Assembly: GCA_026627385.1 (NCBI GenBank)
Contig: JAPNUR010000032.1
Coordinates: 1 to 32,578, forward strand
Source of the DNA: Bacillota bacterium
GTDB taxonomy: Bacteria; Bacillota; Sulfobacillia; Sulfobacillales; Sulfobacillaceae
Length of the DNA: 32,578 nucleotides
Reading direction: 5' to 3'
The translations under genes were made by a program, and so were the position numbers. Shown here in pieces: positions 1 to 8,974 of the stretch. Position 1 is the first letter of the stretch; the number at the start of each line of letters is the position of its first letter. The notes under the pieces are model-generated. The model had not been told where the DNA came from. It saw only the letters and a program-made list of their open reading frames with translations, and searched no databases.

Positions 1-93
1 GTTGCACGCCGCATTAAAGCGCTCCATCGTCACCAGCAGCGATTGGGTTTGGGCAGGATTCGGTTGCAGTTTGACCGCCAATGTCAGGTGCAT
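1..93 (-). CDS. tnpB: TnpB (IS200/IS605-family RNA-guided nuclease), N-terminal part, cut by the window edge
   Basis: On the minus strand an ATG at 93-91 opens a frame of 31 codons that runs off the left edge. It begins MHLTLAVKLQPNPAQTQSLL and continues VTMERFNAACN. This is the usual opening of TnpB/OrfB proteins: a basic beta-strand, then LQPxxxQ, then a helix ending in FNxACN. TnpB proteins are RNA-guided DNA nucleases carried by IS200/IS605 elements. Only the N-terminus is visible, so the catalytic DED residues and zinc finger cannot be judged. The family call is from the recognisable opening; whether the gene is intact is unknown. Confidence 0.72.
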   Translation of the reverse strand, partial: MHLTLAVKLQPNPAQTQSLLVTMERFNAACN

Positions 94-194
94 AGTTTTA
101 TTAGCGACGCTTTCAGTCCATATACCAAGGGGAAGGGAGGGCACGGCGCTCCTCTCCGCCCTGAAGGACGGAGTTTCCGCGCCGTAACTATCTG
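94..194 (-). mobile_element. End region of the IS200/IS605-type element, abutting rmlA
   Basis: Between the tnpB start and rmlA lies an imperfect hairpin at 154-173 (arms CTCCGCCC and GGACGGAG, loop TGAA). On the minus strand it reads CGCGGAAACTCCGTCC then TTCAGGGCGGAGAGGA, the style of IS200/IS605 end hairpins. A similar hairpin lies at 8731-8775. On the minus strand the tetranucleotide TTAC directly precedes the GGCGCGG of this end; TTAC is the target of the IS200/IS605 member IS608, so it may mark the insertion point. The exact end is inferred. Confidence 0.5.
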
Positions 195-1256
195 ATGAAA
201 GGGTTATTGCTGGCAGGAGGCACCGGGAGTCGTCTGAGACCCTTGACATTTACCGGGGCGAAACAGTTGATTCCGGTGGCTAACCGCCCGATTTTGTTTT
301 ACGCATTGGATGCGATAGTGCAAACCGGGATTCGCGATATCGGTATCATTATTGGCGATACGGGTCCCGAAGTGCGGGCGGCCGTCAAAGACGGGAGTGC
401 CTTTGGCGCGCACGTCACCTATATCCCCCAAGAGGCTCCGCTGGGCCTCGCGCATGCTGTACAGTCGGCCCGCGACTTTTTAGGAGACGAGCCATTTCTC
501 ATGTTTTTGGGGGATAATTTATTGCGGGGCGGACTGACTGACTTGGTTCGGCGCTTTACCCAGGGGGATTTTGCGGCGTCGATTTTGTTGACTCACGTGG
601 CGGACCCGCGACAGTTTGGGGTTGCCGTCCTCGACGGGGACCGCGTGATCAAATTAGTAGAAAAACCCCAGGAACCGCCCTCGCATTGGGCGTTAGTGGG
701 CGCCTACTGCTTTCAGCCGGTCATTCACGAGGCGATTAAGACGCTCGCTCCCTCGTGGCGCGGCGAATATGAAATCACTGATGCCATTCAACAATTAATT
801 GACTGGAATTTAGCAGTCGATGCGACGCGCGTGGACGGTTGGTGGAAAGACACCGGACGCCCCGAAGATGTTTTGGAAGCGAATCGCCTGATTCTCGAAG
901 ATCTCATACCCGCCATTTTGGGTGAAGTTGATGCGGAAAGCGAAGTGACCGGTCGCGTGGTTATTGGGGCGAATAGTCGCGTTGTCCGGTCTGTGGTGCG
1001 CGGACCGGTAGCCATTGCGGAGGGTGCGCTTATTGAGGACAGCTACGTAGGTCCTTACACGGCCATCGGGCCTCAGGTGACGATACGACGCACGGAAATT
1101 GAAAATAGCGTAGTATTGGCGGACAGTGTGATTTATGATGTGCCAGGACGTATTGACCAGAGCCTTATCGGACGGGGTGTGTCTGTCCAAGGAGGAGTCC
1201 GCCGTCCGCGCGCACTGAGGCTAGTGCTCGGCGATCAGAGTCGCGTCGATGTATAA
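195..1256 (+). CDS. rmlA: Glucose-1-phosphate thymidylyltransferase, long form (RmlA-long)
   Basis: Makes dTDP-glucose from glucose-1-phosphate and dTTP, the first step toward dTDP-deoxysugars such as rhamnose for surface polysaccharides. The 353-residue protein starts with the nucleotidyltransferase signature GGTGSRLRPLT (residues 8-18), has FLGDN near residue 104 and VEKPQE near 155, and ends in a left-handed beta-helix-like region with hexapeptide character from about residue 240. This length fits the long RmlA type rather than the 290-residue enterobacterial enzyme. It heads a cluster with rmlC-like and rmlB genes. No clear ribosome binding site precedes the ATG, and an IS end lies immediately upstream, so its native promoter may have been displaced. 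Confidence 0.9.
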   Translation: MKGLLLAGGTGSRLRPLTFTGAKQLIPVANRPILFYALDAIVQTGIRDIGIIIGDTGPEVRAAVKDGSAFGAHVTYIPQEAPLGLAHAVQSARDFLGDEPFLMFLGDNLLRGGLTDLVRRFTQGDFAASILLTHVADPRQFGVAVLDGDRVIKLVEKPQEPPSHWALVGAYCFQPVIHEAIKTLAPSWRGEYEITDAIQQLIDWNLAVDATRVDGWWKDTGRPEDVLEANRLILEDLIPAILGEVDAESEVTGRVVIGANSRVVRSVVRGPVAIAEGALIEDSYVGPYTAIGPQVTIRRTEIENSVVLADSVIYDVPGRIDQSLIGRGVSVQGGVRRPRALRLVLGDQSRVDV

Positions 1257-1296
1257 CGGTCAGCAGCAATCCAGGGTCAAAAGAGGTTGAACAGAC

Positions 1297-1767
1297 ATGA
1301 GCCAATTAGGGACCATTGAAGGGGTTAAGGTGAAGCACCTGGTCAGGCACCCTGACGATCGCGGATTTTTTGAGGAAATTTTACGTGACGATGATGGGCT
1401 TTTGCGCCGTTTTGGACAAGCTTCCTTATCCATGAGTTATCCCGGTGTGATTAAAGCATTTCACTATCATGAGCGCCAAGATGATCTCTGGTTTTTTCCT
1501 GTAGGATCCGCCCAAGTGGTGCTATACGACCGGCGCCCGGGATCGCCCACCGAGGGAGTGACCCAGGTCTTGTACACAGGCGAAGATTACCCGCTTCTGA
1601 TTGTCATTCCCGTCGGAATTGCCCACGGCTATCGCGTCCTCGGGTCTAAACCGCTGATGATTGTTTACTTTACCACCGAGTCGTACCGCCCTGAGGATCC
1701 CGACGAAAAGCGCATCCCGTGGAATGATCCGGTTATTGGATTTAATTGGGACACCCAATTTCGTTAA
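1297..1767 (+). CDS. dTDP-4-dehydrorhamnose 3,5-epimerase-like protein (RmlC-like cupin)
   Basis: The 156-residue product has the RmlC cupin pattern: an N-terminal HPDDRGFFEEI segment, then SYPGVIKAFHYH (the conserved Gly-x-x-x-x-x-His region), and IPVGIAHGYRVLG later. RmlC epimerises C3 and C5 of dTDP-4-keto-6-deoxyglucose. At 156 residues it is shorter than the usual 180 or so, so it may be a related epimerase or a 3,4-ketoisomerase-type cupin. An AAGAGGTTG ribosome binding site lies about 10 bases before the ATG. It sits between rmlA and rmlB in one operon. No rmlD reductase is seen in the window. Confidence 0.8.
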   Translation: MSQLGTIEGVKVKHLVRHPDDRGFFEEILRDDDGLLRRFGQASLSMSYPGVIKAFHYHERQDDLWFFPVGSAQVVLYDRRPGSPTEGVTQVLYTGEDYPLLIVIPVGIAHGYRVLGSKPLMIVYFTTESYRPEDPDEKRIPWNDPVIGFNWDTQFR

Positions 1768-1785
1768 TAATGGGGAGGCGTCGTC

Positions 1786-2814
1786 GTGCGCATCTTAGTG
1801 ACTGGAGGTTTGGGGTTTATTGGCTCACATTTGCTGCGGCGCTTGTTGCGCGAGCCCGATGTGACGGTGGCCAATATGGATGTGCTCACGTATGCGGGCA
1901 ACTTAGCCAACGTGGCCGACATCGCGTCGAACCCGCGGTATCAGTGGCATCGCGTATCGGTCACGGACGACGCCACGGTTGACGCCATCTTGAGGGAAGG
2001 GCGCTTCGATGCAGTGATTCATTTGGCTGCGGAGTCGCACGTGGACCGCAGCATCGAGGGCGGGCGCATCTTTGTCGAGACGAATGTGTTAGGCACCGAG
2101 ATATTGCTCGAGGCGGCCCGGCGCCACGGGGTGGGCCGTTTTGTGCAGGTATCCACCGACGAGGTCTATGGGAGCCTAGGTGCGGAAGGGTTCTTTACCG
2201 AGGAGTCGCCCTTACAGCCTAACAGCCCCTATTCCGCTAGTAAGGCGGCGGGTGATCTTTTGGCGTTGGCGGCGCACCGTACATATGGGCAAAATGTGGT
2301 GGTGACCCGGTGTTCGAACAACTACGGTCCCTATCAGTTTCCGGAAAAGGTTATTCCCTTGTGGATCACGAATGGCCTTGAGGGAAAACCGTGGCCCATT
2401 TATGGCGATGGCGAGCATGTGCGCGATTGGATTTATGTGGAGGACCACGTGGAAGGGTTGTGGCTGGCCTTGACGCGAGGTCAAGCGGGCCAAGTGTATA
2501 ATATCGGAAGCCGCAACCAAAAAACCAACAAAGAGGTGGCGCATGCGCTCATGGAACTGCTCGGGCTTCCCCCGTGCGTCCTCGTGCCGGTAGCTGATCG
2601 CCTAGGCCATGATCGCCGCTACGCTATTGACCCGACAAAGGCCGAGCGCGAATTAGGGTTTCGGCCGCGCTATGAGTGGGCCGAGGCACTTCGGCTGACA
2701 GTTCAATGGTACCAAACGCACCGTGAATGGTGGACATCGATAAAGTCGGGCGCCTATCGCGAGTTCTACGGGCGCCATTACGGGAGCTTGGGACCGGAGC
2801 TTCATGGCCGTTAA
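1786..2814 (+). CDS. rmlB: dTDP-glucose 4,6-dehydratase
   Basis: A 342-residue extended short-chain dehydrogenase that converts dTDP-glucose to dTDP-4-keto-6-deoxyglucose using bound NAD. The N-terminal GGLGFIGSHLLRRLL is the Rossmann Gly-x-x-Gly-x-x-Gly motif; HLAAESHVDRS at about 81-91 and YSASKAAGD at about 148-156 (catalytic Tyr-x-x-x-Lys) are classic RmlB residues, as are STDEVYGSLG and RCSNNYGPYQFPEK. It starts with GTG after GGGGAGG. The next gene begins 11 bases before this one ends, indicating translational coupling. Confidence 0.94.
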   Translation: MRILVTGGLGFIGSHLLRRLLREPDVTVANMDVLTYAGNLANVADIASNPRYQWHRVSVTDDATVDAILREGRFDAVIHLAAESHVDRSIEGGRIFVETNVLGTEILLEAARRHGVGRFVQVSTDEVYGSLGAEGFFTEESPLQPNSPYSASKAAGDLLALAAHRTYGQNVVVTRCSNNYGPYQFPEKVIPLWITNGLEGKPWPIYGDGEHVRDWIYVEDHVEGLWLALTRGQAGQVYNIGSRNQKTNKEVAHALMELLGLPPCVLVPVADRLGHDRRYAIDPTKAERELGFRPRYEWAEALRLTVQWYQTHREWWTSIKSGAYREFYGRHYGSLGPELHGR

Positions 2815-4183
2815 AACGTGGGTTGCGGTGTGGGTCGGGCGGATGGTTGGCTGGCTCAGCCGCACGATGGGACGCGGGGGGAGCTCCCTGCCAGGCATGG
2901 TGTCACGCCGCATCGATCCGGGGGTGTTGACCGCTTTAGCGCAACATTTATCGTGGGGCGCGATCTTATTAAGTGGTACCAATGGGAAAACCACCACCGC
3001 TGCCGTGGTGCGGCAAATATTGCTGCAAGGGCAGCAACGTGTCGTAACCAACCGCGCTGGAGCCAATTTGATTGAGGGATTAACGGCGGCCTTTGTGCAA
3101 TATGAAAGGTGGCGAGTGTGGCCGCGCGCCTCCCTGGCGCTGTTGGAAACCGATGAGGCGACGATGCCGCGCGCGGGTCAGGAAATCCGCCCGCGGATGG
3201 TGGTCGTCACCAATTTCTTTCGCGATCAGCTGGATCGCTATGGTGAGTTGTCGACTACCGTGCGATATGTCGCGCGCGGCCTTGAATGGGTGAGAGATGA
3301 CGGGTGGTTGGTGCTCAACGCGGATGATCCCCAGGTTGCGGGGCTGGCAGGGAATAAAAGGAGCACGGTGTTTTATGGGCTAGAACTGCCGGCGGCGTGG
3401 CCGGGCGATGAGGGTGAACGAGGCGACGCACGGTTTTGTCCTCGGTGTGGAACCGCGCTCGAATATACGCGCCGGTATTATGCGCACGTGGGCCACTACA
3501 CCTGTCCCCATTGTCGCTGGAATCGACCACGACCGAGTGTGCGCGTGGTCGAATGGTCGCCCGATACCGGGCGGGTAATGGTCGACACCGATCAAGACCG
3601 TTTGGTGATCCCCTGGCATCTCCCGGGAATCTATAATCTTTATAATTTAGCGGCCGGCATTGCGACGGCGCTAGCGGCCGAGGTATCCCCTGAGGTCATT
3701 CGCGCGGCCTTGGCTAATTTCAAACCAGCGTTTGGTCGCATGGAACACCTCACGGTAGGGTCCATGCGTTGGTGGCTTGCCCTGGTTAAGAATCCGACCG
3801 GCTTTAACCAAGTCTTGGCCGCCATCGCCCAGGAACGCGGTCACGCGTTTTCCGTGTTAGTGGCCATCAACGATCATTATGCGGATGGCCGAGATGTGTC
3901 ATGGCTGTGGGATGTGGACTTGGAGCGGTGGATTCAGCCAATACAGGCACAACATTGGTATGTGACCGGAACCAGGGCGTACGACATGGCTGTTCGCTTG
4001 AAGTATGCGGGCATCCCTCCTGATCAGTTGAGCGTTGACGATCAGATCGAGCGCTGTCTGGACCGCTTGCGTCACGAGCAGCCGATTGACACGTTATATG
4101 TGTTGCCCACTTATACGGCGTTACTCAAGATCCGTCAGCAATTGACCCGTTGGGGCGTTGCCGAACATTTTCGGGAAGGATAG
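2804..4183 (+). CDS. murT: MurT-like Mur ligase (DUF1727), lipid II isoglutaminyl synthase subunit
   Basis: A 459-residue Mur-ligase-family ATPase. The P-loop [12 protein letters not shown] lies near residues 57-68. A zinc-ribbon-like insertion ([10 protein letters not shown], then YTCPHCRW, about residues 208-240) and the C-terminal DUF1727 domain identify MurT. In Gram-positive bacteria MurT works with the glutaminase GatD to amidate D-glutamate of lipid II, in the cytoplasm. The ATG overlaps the end of rmlB. No gatD follows; the next gene is selB four bases later. Either gatD is elsewhere or this ligase has another partner. Confidence 0.85.
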   Translation: MAVKTWVAVWVGRMVGWLSRTMGRGGSSLPGMVSRRIDPGVLTALAQHLSWGAILLSGTNGKTTTAAVVRQILLQGQQRVVTNRAGANLIEGLTAAFVQYERWRVWPRASLALLETDEATMPRAGQEIRPRMVVVTNFFRDQLDRYGELSTTVRYVARGLEWVRDDGWLVLNADDPQVAGLAGNKRSTVFYGLELPAAWPGDEGERGDARFCPRCGTALEYTRRYYAHVGHYTCPHCRWNRPRPSVRVVEWSPDTGRVMVDTDQDRLVIPWHLPGIYNLYNLAAGIATALAAEVSPEVIRAALANFKPAFGRMEHLTVGSMRWWLALVKNPTGFNQVLAAIAQERGHAFSVLVAINDHYADGRDVSWLWDVDLERWIQPIQAQHWYVTGTRAYDMAVRLKYAGIPPDQLSVDDQIERCLDRLRHEQPIDTLYVLPTYTALLKIRQQLTRWGVAEHFREG

Positions 4184-4186
4184 GGA

Positions 4187-6070
4187 ATGGAACCACTCTT
4201 GATGCCACTGGTAGTAGGGACGGCGGGGCATATCGACCATGGAAAGACGACGCTGGTTAGGGCGCTAACCGGGCAGGATACCGATCGTTTGCCAGAAGAG
4301 AAGGCGCGCGGCATTACCATTGATCTGGGATTTGCTCACATGGTGTTGCCGTCGGGGCGGCCCCTCGCCTTTATTGACGTGCCGGGGCACGAGCGATTCG
4401 TGCGCAATATGGTGGCTGGCGTGCATGGCATGGATGCGGTGATGTTAGTAGTGGCAGCCGACGAGGGGATCATGCCGCAAACCGAGGAACACCTGGCTAT
4501 CCTGCGCTTATTAGGGGTCAATCGCGGCCTTAGCGTGATTACCAAAGCGGATCTCGTTGAACCGGAACTGCTGGACATTGTTCAGGAATTGGTGCGCGAG
4601 GCGGTGCGCGGCACCTTCTTAGAAGCGGCGCCGCTAGTAGTGGTGGATGCCGTCAGCGGACGGGGATTGACGGCGTTGGTGGACGCGTTGGACGCGGTGG
4701 TGAGAGATACCGTGCCGCGTGATGCGGATGGTCCTGCCCGCCTACCGATCGATCGGGTGTTTACGGTAAAGGGTTTTGGCACCGTCGTTACCGGCACTTT
4801 GGTGCGGGGGCGGGTGACCCCTGACGAGACGTTGGAACTGGTGCCATCGGGACGGATGGTCCGGGTGCGGGGGCTCCAAGTGCACAATCGACCGACGGAC
4901 GTAGCGCGGGCCGGTCAACGCGTGGCCGCGAATTTGGTTGGGGTGACTCGTGACGAAGTGCAGAGGGGGCAAGTCTTGGCTTCGCCAGGGACGTTAACCG
5001 GGGTCGAGGTAGCGGCGGTCGAGCTCTCGTTGTTGCCGAATAGCCCGCCCTTAGAGGACAAGGCACGGGTTCACGTTCACGCTGGTACCGCGGAGGCCGT
5101 CGGCCGTATTTACTTGTTCGACCGCCATGAATTGTTGCCCGGAGAGGCCGCCTATGCAGAAGTCCGCCTCGAGCGGATGCTGGTACTTGAACGGCGCGAC
5201 CGCTTCCTGGTCCGTTCTTATAGTCCGGTCTTCACCATTGGGGGCGGGGTGGTGGTCGAAGTGGGTATCCACCACCGGAAGTCGGAACCTCAACTGTTAG
5301 AACGGTTGCAGCGGCTCAATCGCGGAGACGATGCCGTCCTGGTCATGGACTACGTGTCGAGGTCTGTGTGGCCTTCCGATTTAGCAGAATTGTCGTCACT
5401 CACCCATCAGTCTATGGAAAGGGTCCGCTCCCTCATCGAGCGTCAGCGCGCCCTGGTGCTCATTGGCGACCGATACGCTTGGGGCCGCGCGCAATTGGAC
5501 ACGTGGACGGCCAAAGCCCAGACCCTGGTGATGGACTACACGCGGCAACGCCCCATCAAGCCGGGCATGCCGATTGATGAACTAAAGGCCGCGGTTGCGT
5601 CCGAATGGCCGCTGAAGGTATTTCACGCGGTGTTGCAACATGAGCCATGGGTTGTCGACCGCGAATGGGTGCGACTCAATCCTGATCCGCCATCTTGGTC
5701 CGACGCCGAATATCGGGATGTGGAGCGGGTCTACGAGGCCGTGCGCCAAGGCGGCTTTCGCCCCCCCAGCTACCAGGAAATTCAAGACACACTGCAGCTG
5801 ACGCGCCAGCGTTTTGACGATGTGATGGAGCATCTGATTCGTCATCAACGCGTGCACCGCCTCGAAGACGGGGTGGTGCTGGCGGACGTCGTATACGAAT
5901 GGGGCCGCCAACAGGTCATAGACGCTATTCGGCGCTCGGGGCCCCTGACGACCGCCGAACTAAAAGAGACATTAGGAATCAGCCGACGCTACGCGGTGCT
6001 ATTTTTAGAGCTGTTGGACCGCGATCACGTCACGCGGCGTGTGGGCGAGCGGCGAGAATTATTGTTGTAA
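4187..6070 (+). CDS. selB: Selenocysteine-specific translation elongation factor SelB
   Basis: A 627-residue GTPase that brings selenocysteyl-tRNA to UGA codons carrying a SECIS hairpin. The GTP-binding motifs are clear: GHIDHGKT at residues 14-21, [10 protein letters not shown] near 41-50, [12 protein letters not shown] near 64-75 and TKAD near 125. The Gly-Ile-Thr-Ile-Asp-Leu-Gly-Phe sequence is typical of SelB rather than EF-Tu. Domains II and III follow, then a long C-terminal region (about 380-627) of winged-helix repeats that binds SECIS RNA. An AAGGATAGGGA ribosome binding site favours this ATG over the one five codons later. selA, selD and the tRNA-Sec gene are not visible here. Its presence implies that this organism reads some UGA codons as selenocysteine. 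Confidence 0.95.
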   Translation: MEPLLMPLVVGTAGHIDHGKTTLVRALTGQDTDRLPEEKARGITIDLGFAHMVLPSGRPLAFIDVPGHERFVRNMVAGVHGMDAVMLVVAADEGIMPQTEEHLAILRLLGVNRGLSVITKADLVEPELLDIVQELVREAVRGTFLEAAPLVVVDAVSGRGLTALVDALDAVVRDTVPRDADGPARLPIDRVFTVKGFGTVVTGTLVRGRVTPDETLELVPSGRMVRVRGLQVHNRPTDVARAGQRVAANLVGVTRDEVQRGQVLASPGTLTGVEVAAVELSLLPNSPPLEDKARVHVHAGTAEAVGRIYLFDRHELLPGEAAYAEVRLERMLVLERRDRFLVRSYSPVFTIGGGVVVEVGIHHRKSEPQLLERLQRLNRGDDAVLVMDYVSRSVWPSDLAELSSLTHQSMERVRSLIERQRALVLIGDRYAWGRAQLDTWTAKAQTLVMDYTRQRPIKPGMPIDELKAAVASEWPLKVFHAVLQHEPWVVDREWVRLNPDPPSWSDAEYRDVERVYEAVRQGGFRPPSYQEIQDTLQLTRQRFDDVMEHLIRHQRVHRLEDGVVLADVVYEWGRQQVIDAIRRSGPLTTAELKETLGISRRYAVLFLELLDRDHVTRRVGERRELLL

Positions 6071-6262
6071 GATAGGCCGCTAGGGACAGGGGTGGGGTGC
6101 CGTGAGATGCGTTAAAAACTTTGGTGCGTCAGCCATATCAGCTGAGGATCCCATCATGATTGGCGGCAATCATGGGGAGGGCTCGCGGTTTTGACGAATG
6201 TTTGTTCGAAAGTCTGGTCAACGACGACATCCGTTCTTGGCGTTTCCTCGGCGGCGAATGGT

Positions 6263-6292
6263 TTGACAGTATTTTCGAGCGCGGTTTATAAT
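6263..6292 (+). promoter_or_regulatory. Full-consensus sigma-70/sigma-A promoter of secDF, in the 251-base gap after selB
   Basis: TTGACA at 6263-6268 and TATAAT at 6287-6292 are separated by 18 bases. Both hexamers match consensus exactly. The predicted start is near 6299-6300, about 22 bases before the secD ATG. The rest of the 6071-6321 gap holds no convincing gene; a 39-codon frame at 6172-6291 overlaps the promoter and is considered chance. Confidence 0.82.
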
Positions 6293-6321
6293 GAGTCGAT
6301 TTTGGGACGGGGGGCGAGCCA

Positions 6322-7533
6322 ATGCGCCAACGCAGCATGCTGTTATTGTTTGCGCTGGTGGCGATCTTGATTGTTGCCGGTGGCTATTTTTCGATTGTGA
6401 ATCCGATTACCAGCCATCTTCAGTACGGTCTCGATTTGCGCGGAGGGGTGACGGCCACTTACCAAGCGGAGCCAACGCCTGGAGCACCGGTGAATGCGAA
6501 CGCCATGGCTAAGGCCATGGAGATTTTGTCGTATCGGGTCAACAAGTTGGGCGTCAGTGAGCCGGTGATTCAGCAGGTGGGTTCCAATCGCATCACGGTG
6601 GACCTTGCGGGAGTCAAAAACCCTGAAGCTGCGTTGCGATACCTGGGGCAAACCGCTTTGTTGCAGATTAAGAGTCCCCAGGGAAAAGTGCTGTTGACCG
6701 GGGCTGACTTGTCGGGGGCGGTGGGAGCTATCCAAAACGGGAGTTACGTGGTGGATCTGACCTTCAACAGCAAGGGCACGGCGCTCTTTCGGGCGGCGAC
6801 CACGAAATATTTACATCAACCGTTGCCTATTTATTTGGATGGGAAATTGCTCGAAGCTCCAGTGGTGGACAACGTCATTCCCGACGGCAGGGCAGTATTG
6901 GAAGGGGGCTTTACGAGTTTAGCGCAGGCGCAAAAAACAGCGCTGTTATTGCAATCAGGGGCGCTACCGGTAAAATTGAAAGTTTTGAGCGTGGAAACCA
7001 TCAGCGCCACGCTGGGCCATCAATCCATTGTCGCATCTAAGCGGGCGGCAGCCATTGCCATTGTGTTGATTGCGGTGTTTATGGTGTTTTGGTACCGGCT
7101 TGCAGGATTTTTTGCCGATTTGGCATTGGGAGTCTATGCGTTTTTGCTGATTGGAGCGCTTTGGGCGATTCATGCGACCATCACCATTCCTGGCATTGCC
7201 GGCATGATTTTGTCGATGGGCATGGCGGTTGATGCCAACGTCATTATCTTTTCCCGCGTGCGGGAGGAAATTGTCGGCGGGAAGACACCGCGAGCCGCCA
7301 TCGAAGCGGGATTCCGCAACGCCATTCGGGCGATTTTGGACTCCAATGCGACAACCTTCATTTCGGCCATCATTTTGTTCTTTTTAGGCAGTGGCAGCGT
7401 TAAGGGTTTTGCGTTGACGTTGATGATAGGGATCGTGATTTCGCTTTTCACGGCGGTCGTGCTCACGCGGCAGTTTATCCGCTTGGCGGCTGATGCCGGC
7501 TGGGCTCGTGTGCGTGCGGTGTTTGTGGGATAG
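6322..7533 (+). CDS. secD: Protein translocase subunit SecD
   Basis: SecD, with SecF, uses the proton-motive force to help pull preproteins out of the SecYEG channel. The 403-residue product has an N-terminal membrane segment (about 4-24), the LQYGLDLRGGV motif near residue 40, a periplasmic domain, and a C-terminal block of five membrane segments starting near residue 235 with the RND-type signature GMAVDANVIIFSRVREE. It is much shorter than the 615-residue E. coli protein, as is common in Gram-positive bacteria where the P1 domain is reduced. secF follows after eight bases. Confidence 0.95.
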   Translation: MRQRSMLLLFALVAILIVAGGYFSIVNPITSHLQYGLDLRGGVTATYQAEPTPGAPVNANAMAKAMEILSYRVNKLGVSEPVIQQVGSNRITVDLAGVKNPEAALRYLGQTALLQIKSPQGKVLLTGADLSGAVGAIQNGSYVVDLTFNSKGTALFRAATTKYLHQPLPIYLDGKLLEAPVVDNVIPDGRAVLEGGFTSLAQAQKTALLLQSGALPVKLKVLSVETISATLGHQSIVASKRAAAIAIVLIAVFMVFWYRLAGFFADLALGVYAFLLIGALWAIHATITIPGIAGMILSMGMAVDANVIIFSRVREEIVGGKTPRAAIEAGFRNAIRAILDSNATTFISAIILFFLGSGSVKGFALTLMIGIVISLFTAVVLTRQFIRLAADAGWARVRAVFVG

Positions 7534-7541
7534 GGGGAACC

Positions 7542-8444
7542 ATGACATTTCGTTTGAACTTTATCAAACATTGGAAGCTGTGGTTCGCCCTGTCGGGTGC
7601 GTTTTTAGTCATCGCGTTGTTGGGAATTTTTGTGCGCGGACTGAATTACGGCATCGATTTTACCGGTGGGAGCCAGATGGATCTTAGGTTCCAACGTCCG
7701 GTTACGACGGCCGCTATCCGGCGAGTTCTCGATGCACATCATTTGAATCAAAGCACGGTGGTCTACGTGGGTCAGGGTCACCAGCAGGTGTTGATTACCA
7801 CCCCAACGATTAGCGAACATCAGCGAGATGTGCTGTTGAGTCAATTTCACCGCGTGGCTCCCTATCAAGAAATTTCAACAAGCCGGGTATCATCGATTAT
7901 TGGGCAGCAAACGGAGCGAACGGCTTTGCTTGCTGTCATCATTGCGACCGTGGCGATTATTACCTATATCACGATTCGCTTTGAATTTCGTTTTGCGTTG
8001 GCGGCAATTATCGCATTGTTGCATGACGTGATCATTACGGTAGGGTTGATCGCCCTCATCCATATCACCCTGACCGAATACTTTATTATGGCGGTGCTGA
8101 CGATTTTTGGCTATTCGGTCAACGATACTATTATCATTTTTGATCGCATCCGTGAGAATCTGCATAAGCAACGAAAGAACGAGCCGCTAGAAGATGTGGT
8201 CAACCGCAGCTTAAATCAAGTGCTGGTACGATCCATCAATACGTCGAGTACCGTCCTCATTGCCCTCGCAGCGCTCTTGGCATTTGGCGGAGCGTCGATT
8301 CGCGACTTTTCCGCCACGATGCTCATCGGGGTATTTTTAGGTACCTATTCCTCAATTTTTATTGCGAGCCCGGTGTGGATTTTATGGCGCAAGCGCGACG
8401 ATGCGCGGCGCCGGCAGATGCCGCGGCCTGTGCGAGCGGATTGA
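7542..8444 (+). CDS. secF: Protein translocase subunit SecF
   Basis: The 300-residue membrane partner of SecD. It has an N-terminal membrane segment, the NYGIDFTGGSQMDLRF motif near residues 30-45, a short extracellular domain and five C-terminal membrane segments including the SVNDTIIIFDRIREN signature that lines the proton path. A GGGGGAACC ribosome binding site precedes the ATG. SecD and SecF are separate here, not fused as in Bacillus. Confidence 0.95.
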   Translation: MTFRLNFIKHWKLWFALSGAFLVIALLGIFVRGLNYGIDFTGGSQMDLRFQRPVTTAAIRRVLDAHHLNQSTVVYVGQGHQQVLITTPTISEHQRDVLLSQFHRVAPYQEISTSRVSSIIGQQTERTALLAVIIATVAIITYITIRFEFRFALAAIIALLHDVIITVGLIALIHITLTEYFIMAVLTIFGYSVNDTIIIFDRIRENLHKQRKNEPLEDVVNRSLNQVLVRSINTSSTVLIALAALLAFGGASIRDFSATMLIGVFLGTYSSIFIASPVWILWRKRDDARRRQMPRPVRAD

Positions 8445-8730
8445 TTAAGGGGATAGTCCTCACGTGATGGGATGCTGCGCGCAATACGGCCGGCAGCGTG
8501 TCAAGGCCACTGTCGATCACGTCGTCTTGTCCCGCCGCATGGGTGACACTGGTGACCGAGTCATAGACCCCACGGGACATGGACGGGTCGCGTCCTGGTG
8601 CGGGCCACTGGCTCCTTTGACCTCTCGGCGCAAGGACGCCGGATCGCACAGGGGATTTCGTAACAACACTGCCGTATTCTGTAACGCAACGGGGGATGGA
8701 CCTATGCGCAAAAACTCGCCTCGTGGCGAA

Positions 8731-8775
8731 CGCCCGCTTTCCTCCCCATGCCTCAAGGCGGGGGCTTCTCGCGGG
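8731..8775 (-). mobile_element. IS200/IS605-type right-end hairpin remnant
   Basis: On the minus strand the segment reads CCCGCGAGAAGCCCCCGCC, then TTGAGGCATGGGGAGGA, then AAGCGGGCG. The pattern GAAGCCCC, a stem, loop, then GGGGAGGA is the usual shape of the right end of tnpB elements (the 3' part of the guide RNA). No tnpB coding sequence can be recognised upstream of it on the minus strand, so this is a solo end or a non-autonomous element. Confidence 0.5.
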
Positions 8776-8891
8776 CTTTTGGTGAGCGCATCGGCGTGAC
8801 CGGAATGAAGACGGGGGGAGTGACAGGCAAGATGGCGGCCCATAGAAGCGGTGGGTGAACGCGTGGCGGGCCTGAGAGAACCGAGGGCAGG

Positions 8892-8924
8892 GGCGACGGC
8901 TAGCCATGAGGGGGAGCCGTCGCC
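8892..8924 (+). repeat. Perfect 10-bp inverted repeat, possible terminator
   Basis: GGCGACGGCT at 8892-8901 and AGCCGTCGCC at 8915-8924 are exact complements separated by 13 bases. The following GTGTCTTT is only weakly T-rich, so termination is possible but not certain. It lies 50 bases before the cation efflux gene. Confidence 0.5.
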
Positions 8925-8974
8925 GTGTCTTTCGCGCGATATTAGGCTTGACGTCGTAACAGACCCATGGTGGG

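Larger units (their letters stand above)
8445..8974. other. Gene-poor stretch between secF and the cation efflux gene
   Basis: About 530 bases without a convincing gene. Open frames on both strands show no recognisable protein and no ribosome binding site fit. The stretch holds an IS-type end hairpin (8731-8775) and a strong 10-bp inverted repeat (8892-8924). I looked for metal-sensing riboswitch signatures before the efflux gene and could not identify one. The most likely content is the remnant of an IS200/IS605-type insertion. Confidence 0.5.

Noticed and set aside
6172-6291. 39-codon frame between selB and secD
   Set aside because: It overlaps a full-consensus promoter, has only a weak ribosome binding site and shows no recognisable protein.
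8464-8799. 111-codon plus-strand frame after secF
   Set aside because: Part of it is simply the translation of an IS-type end hairpin; it has no ribosome binding site and no recognisable domain.
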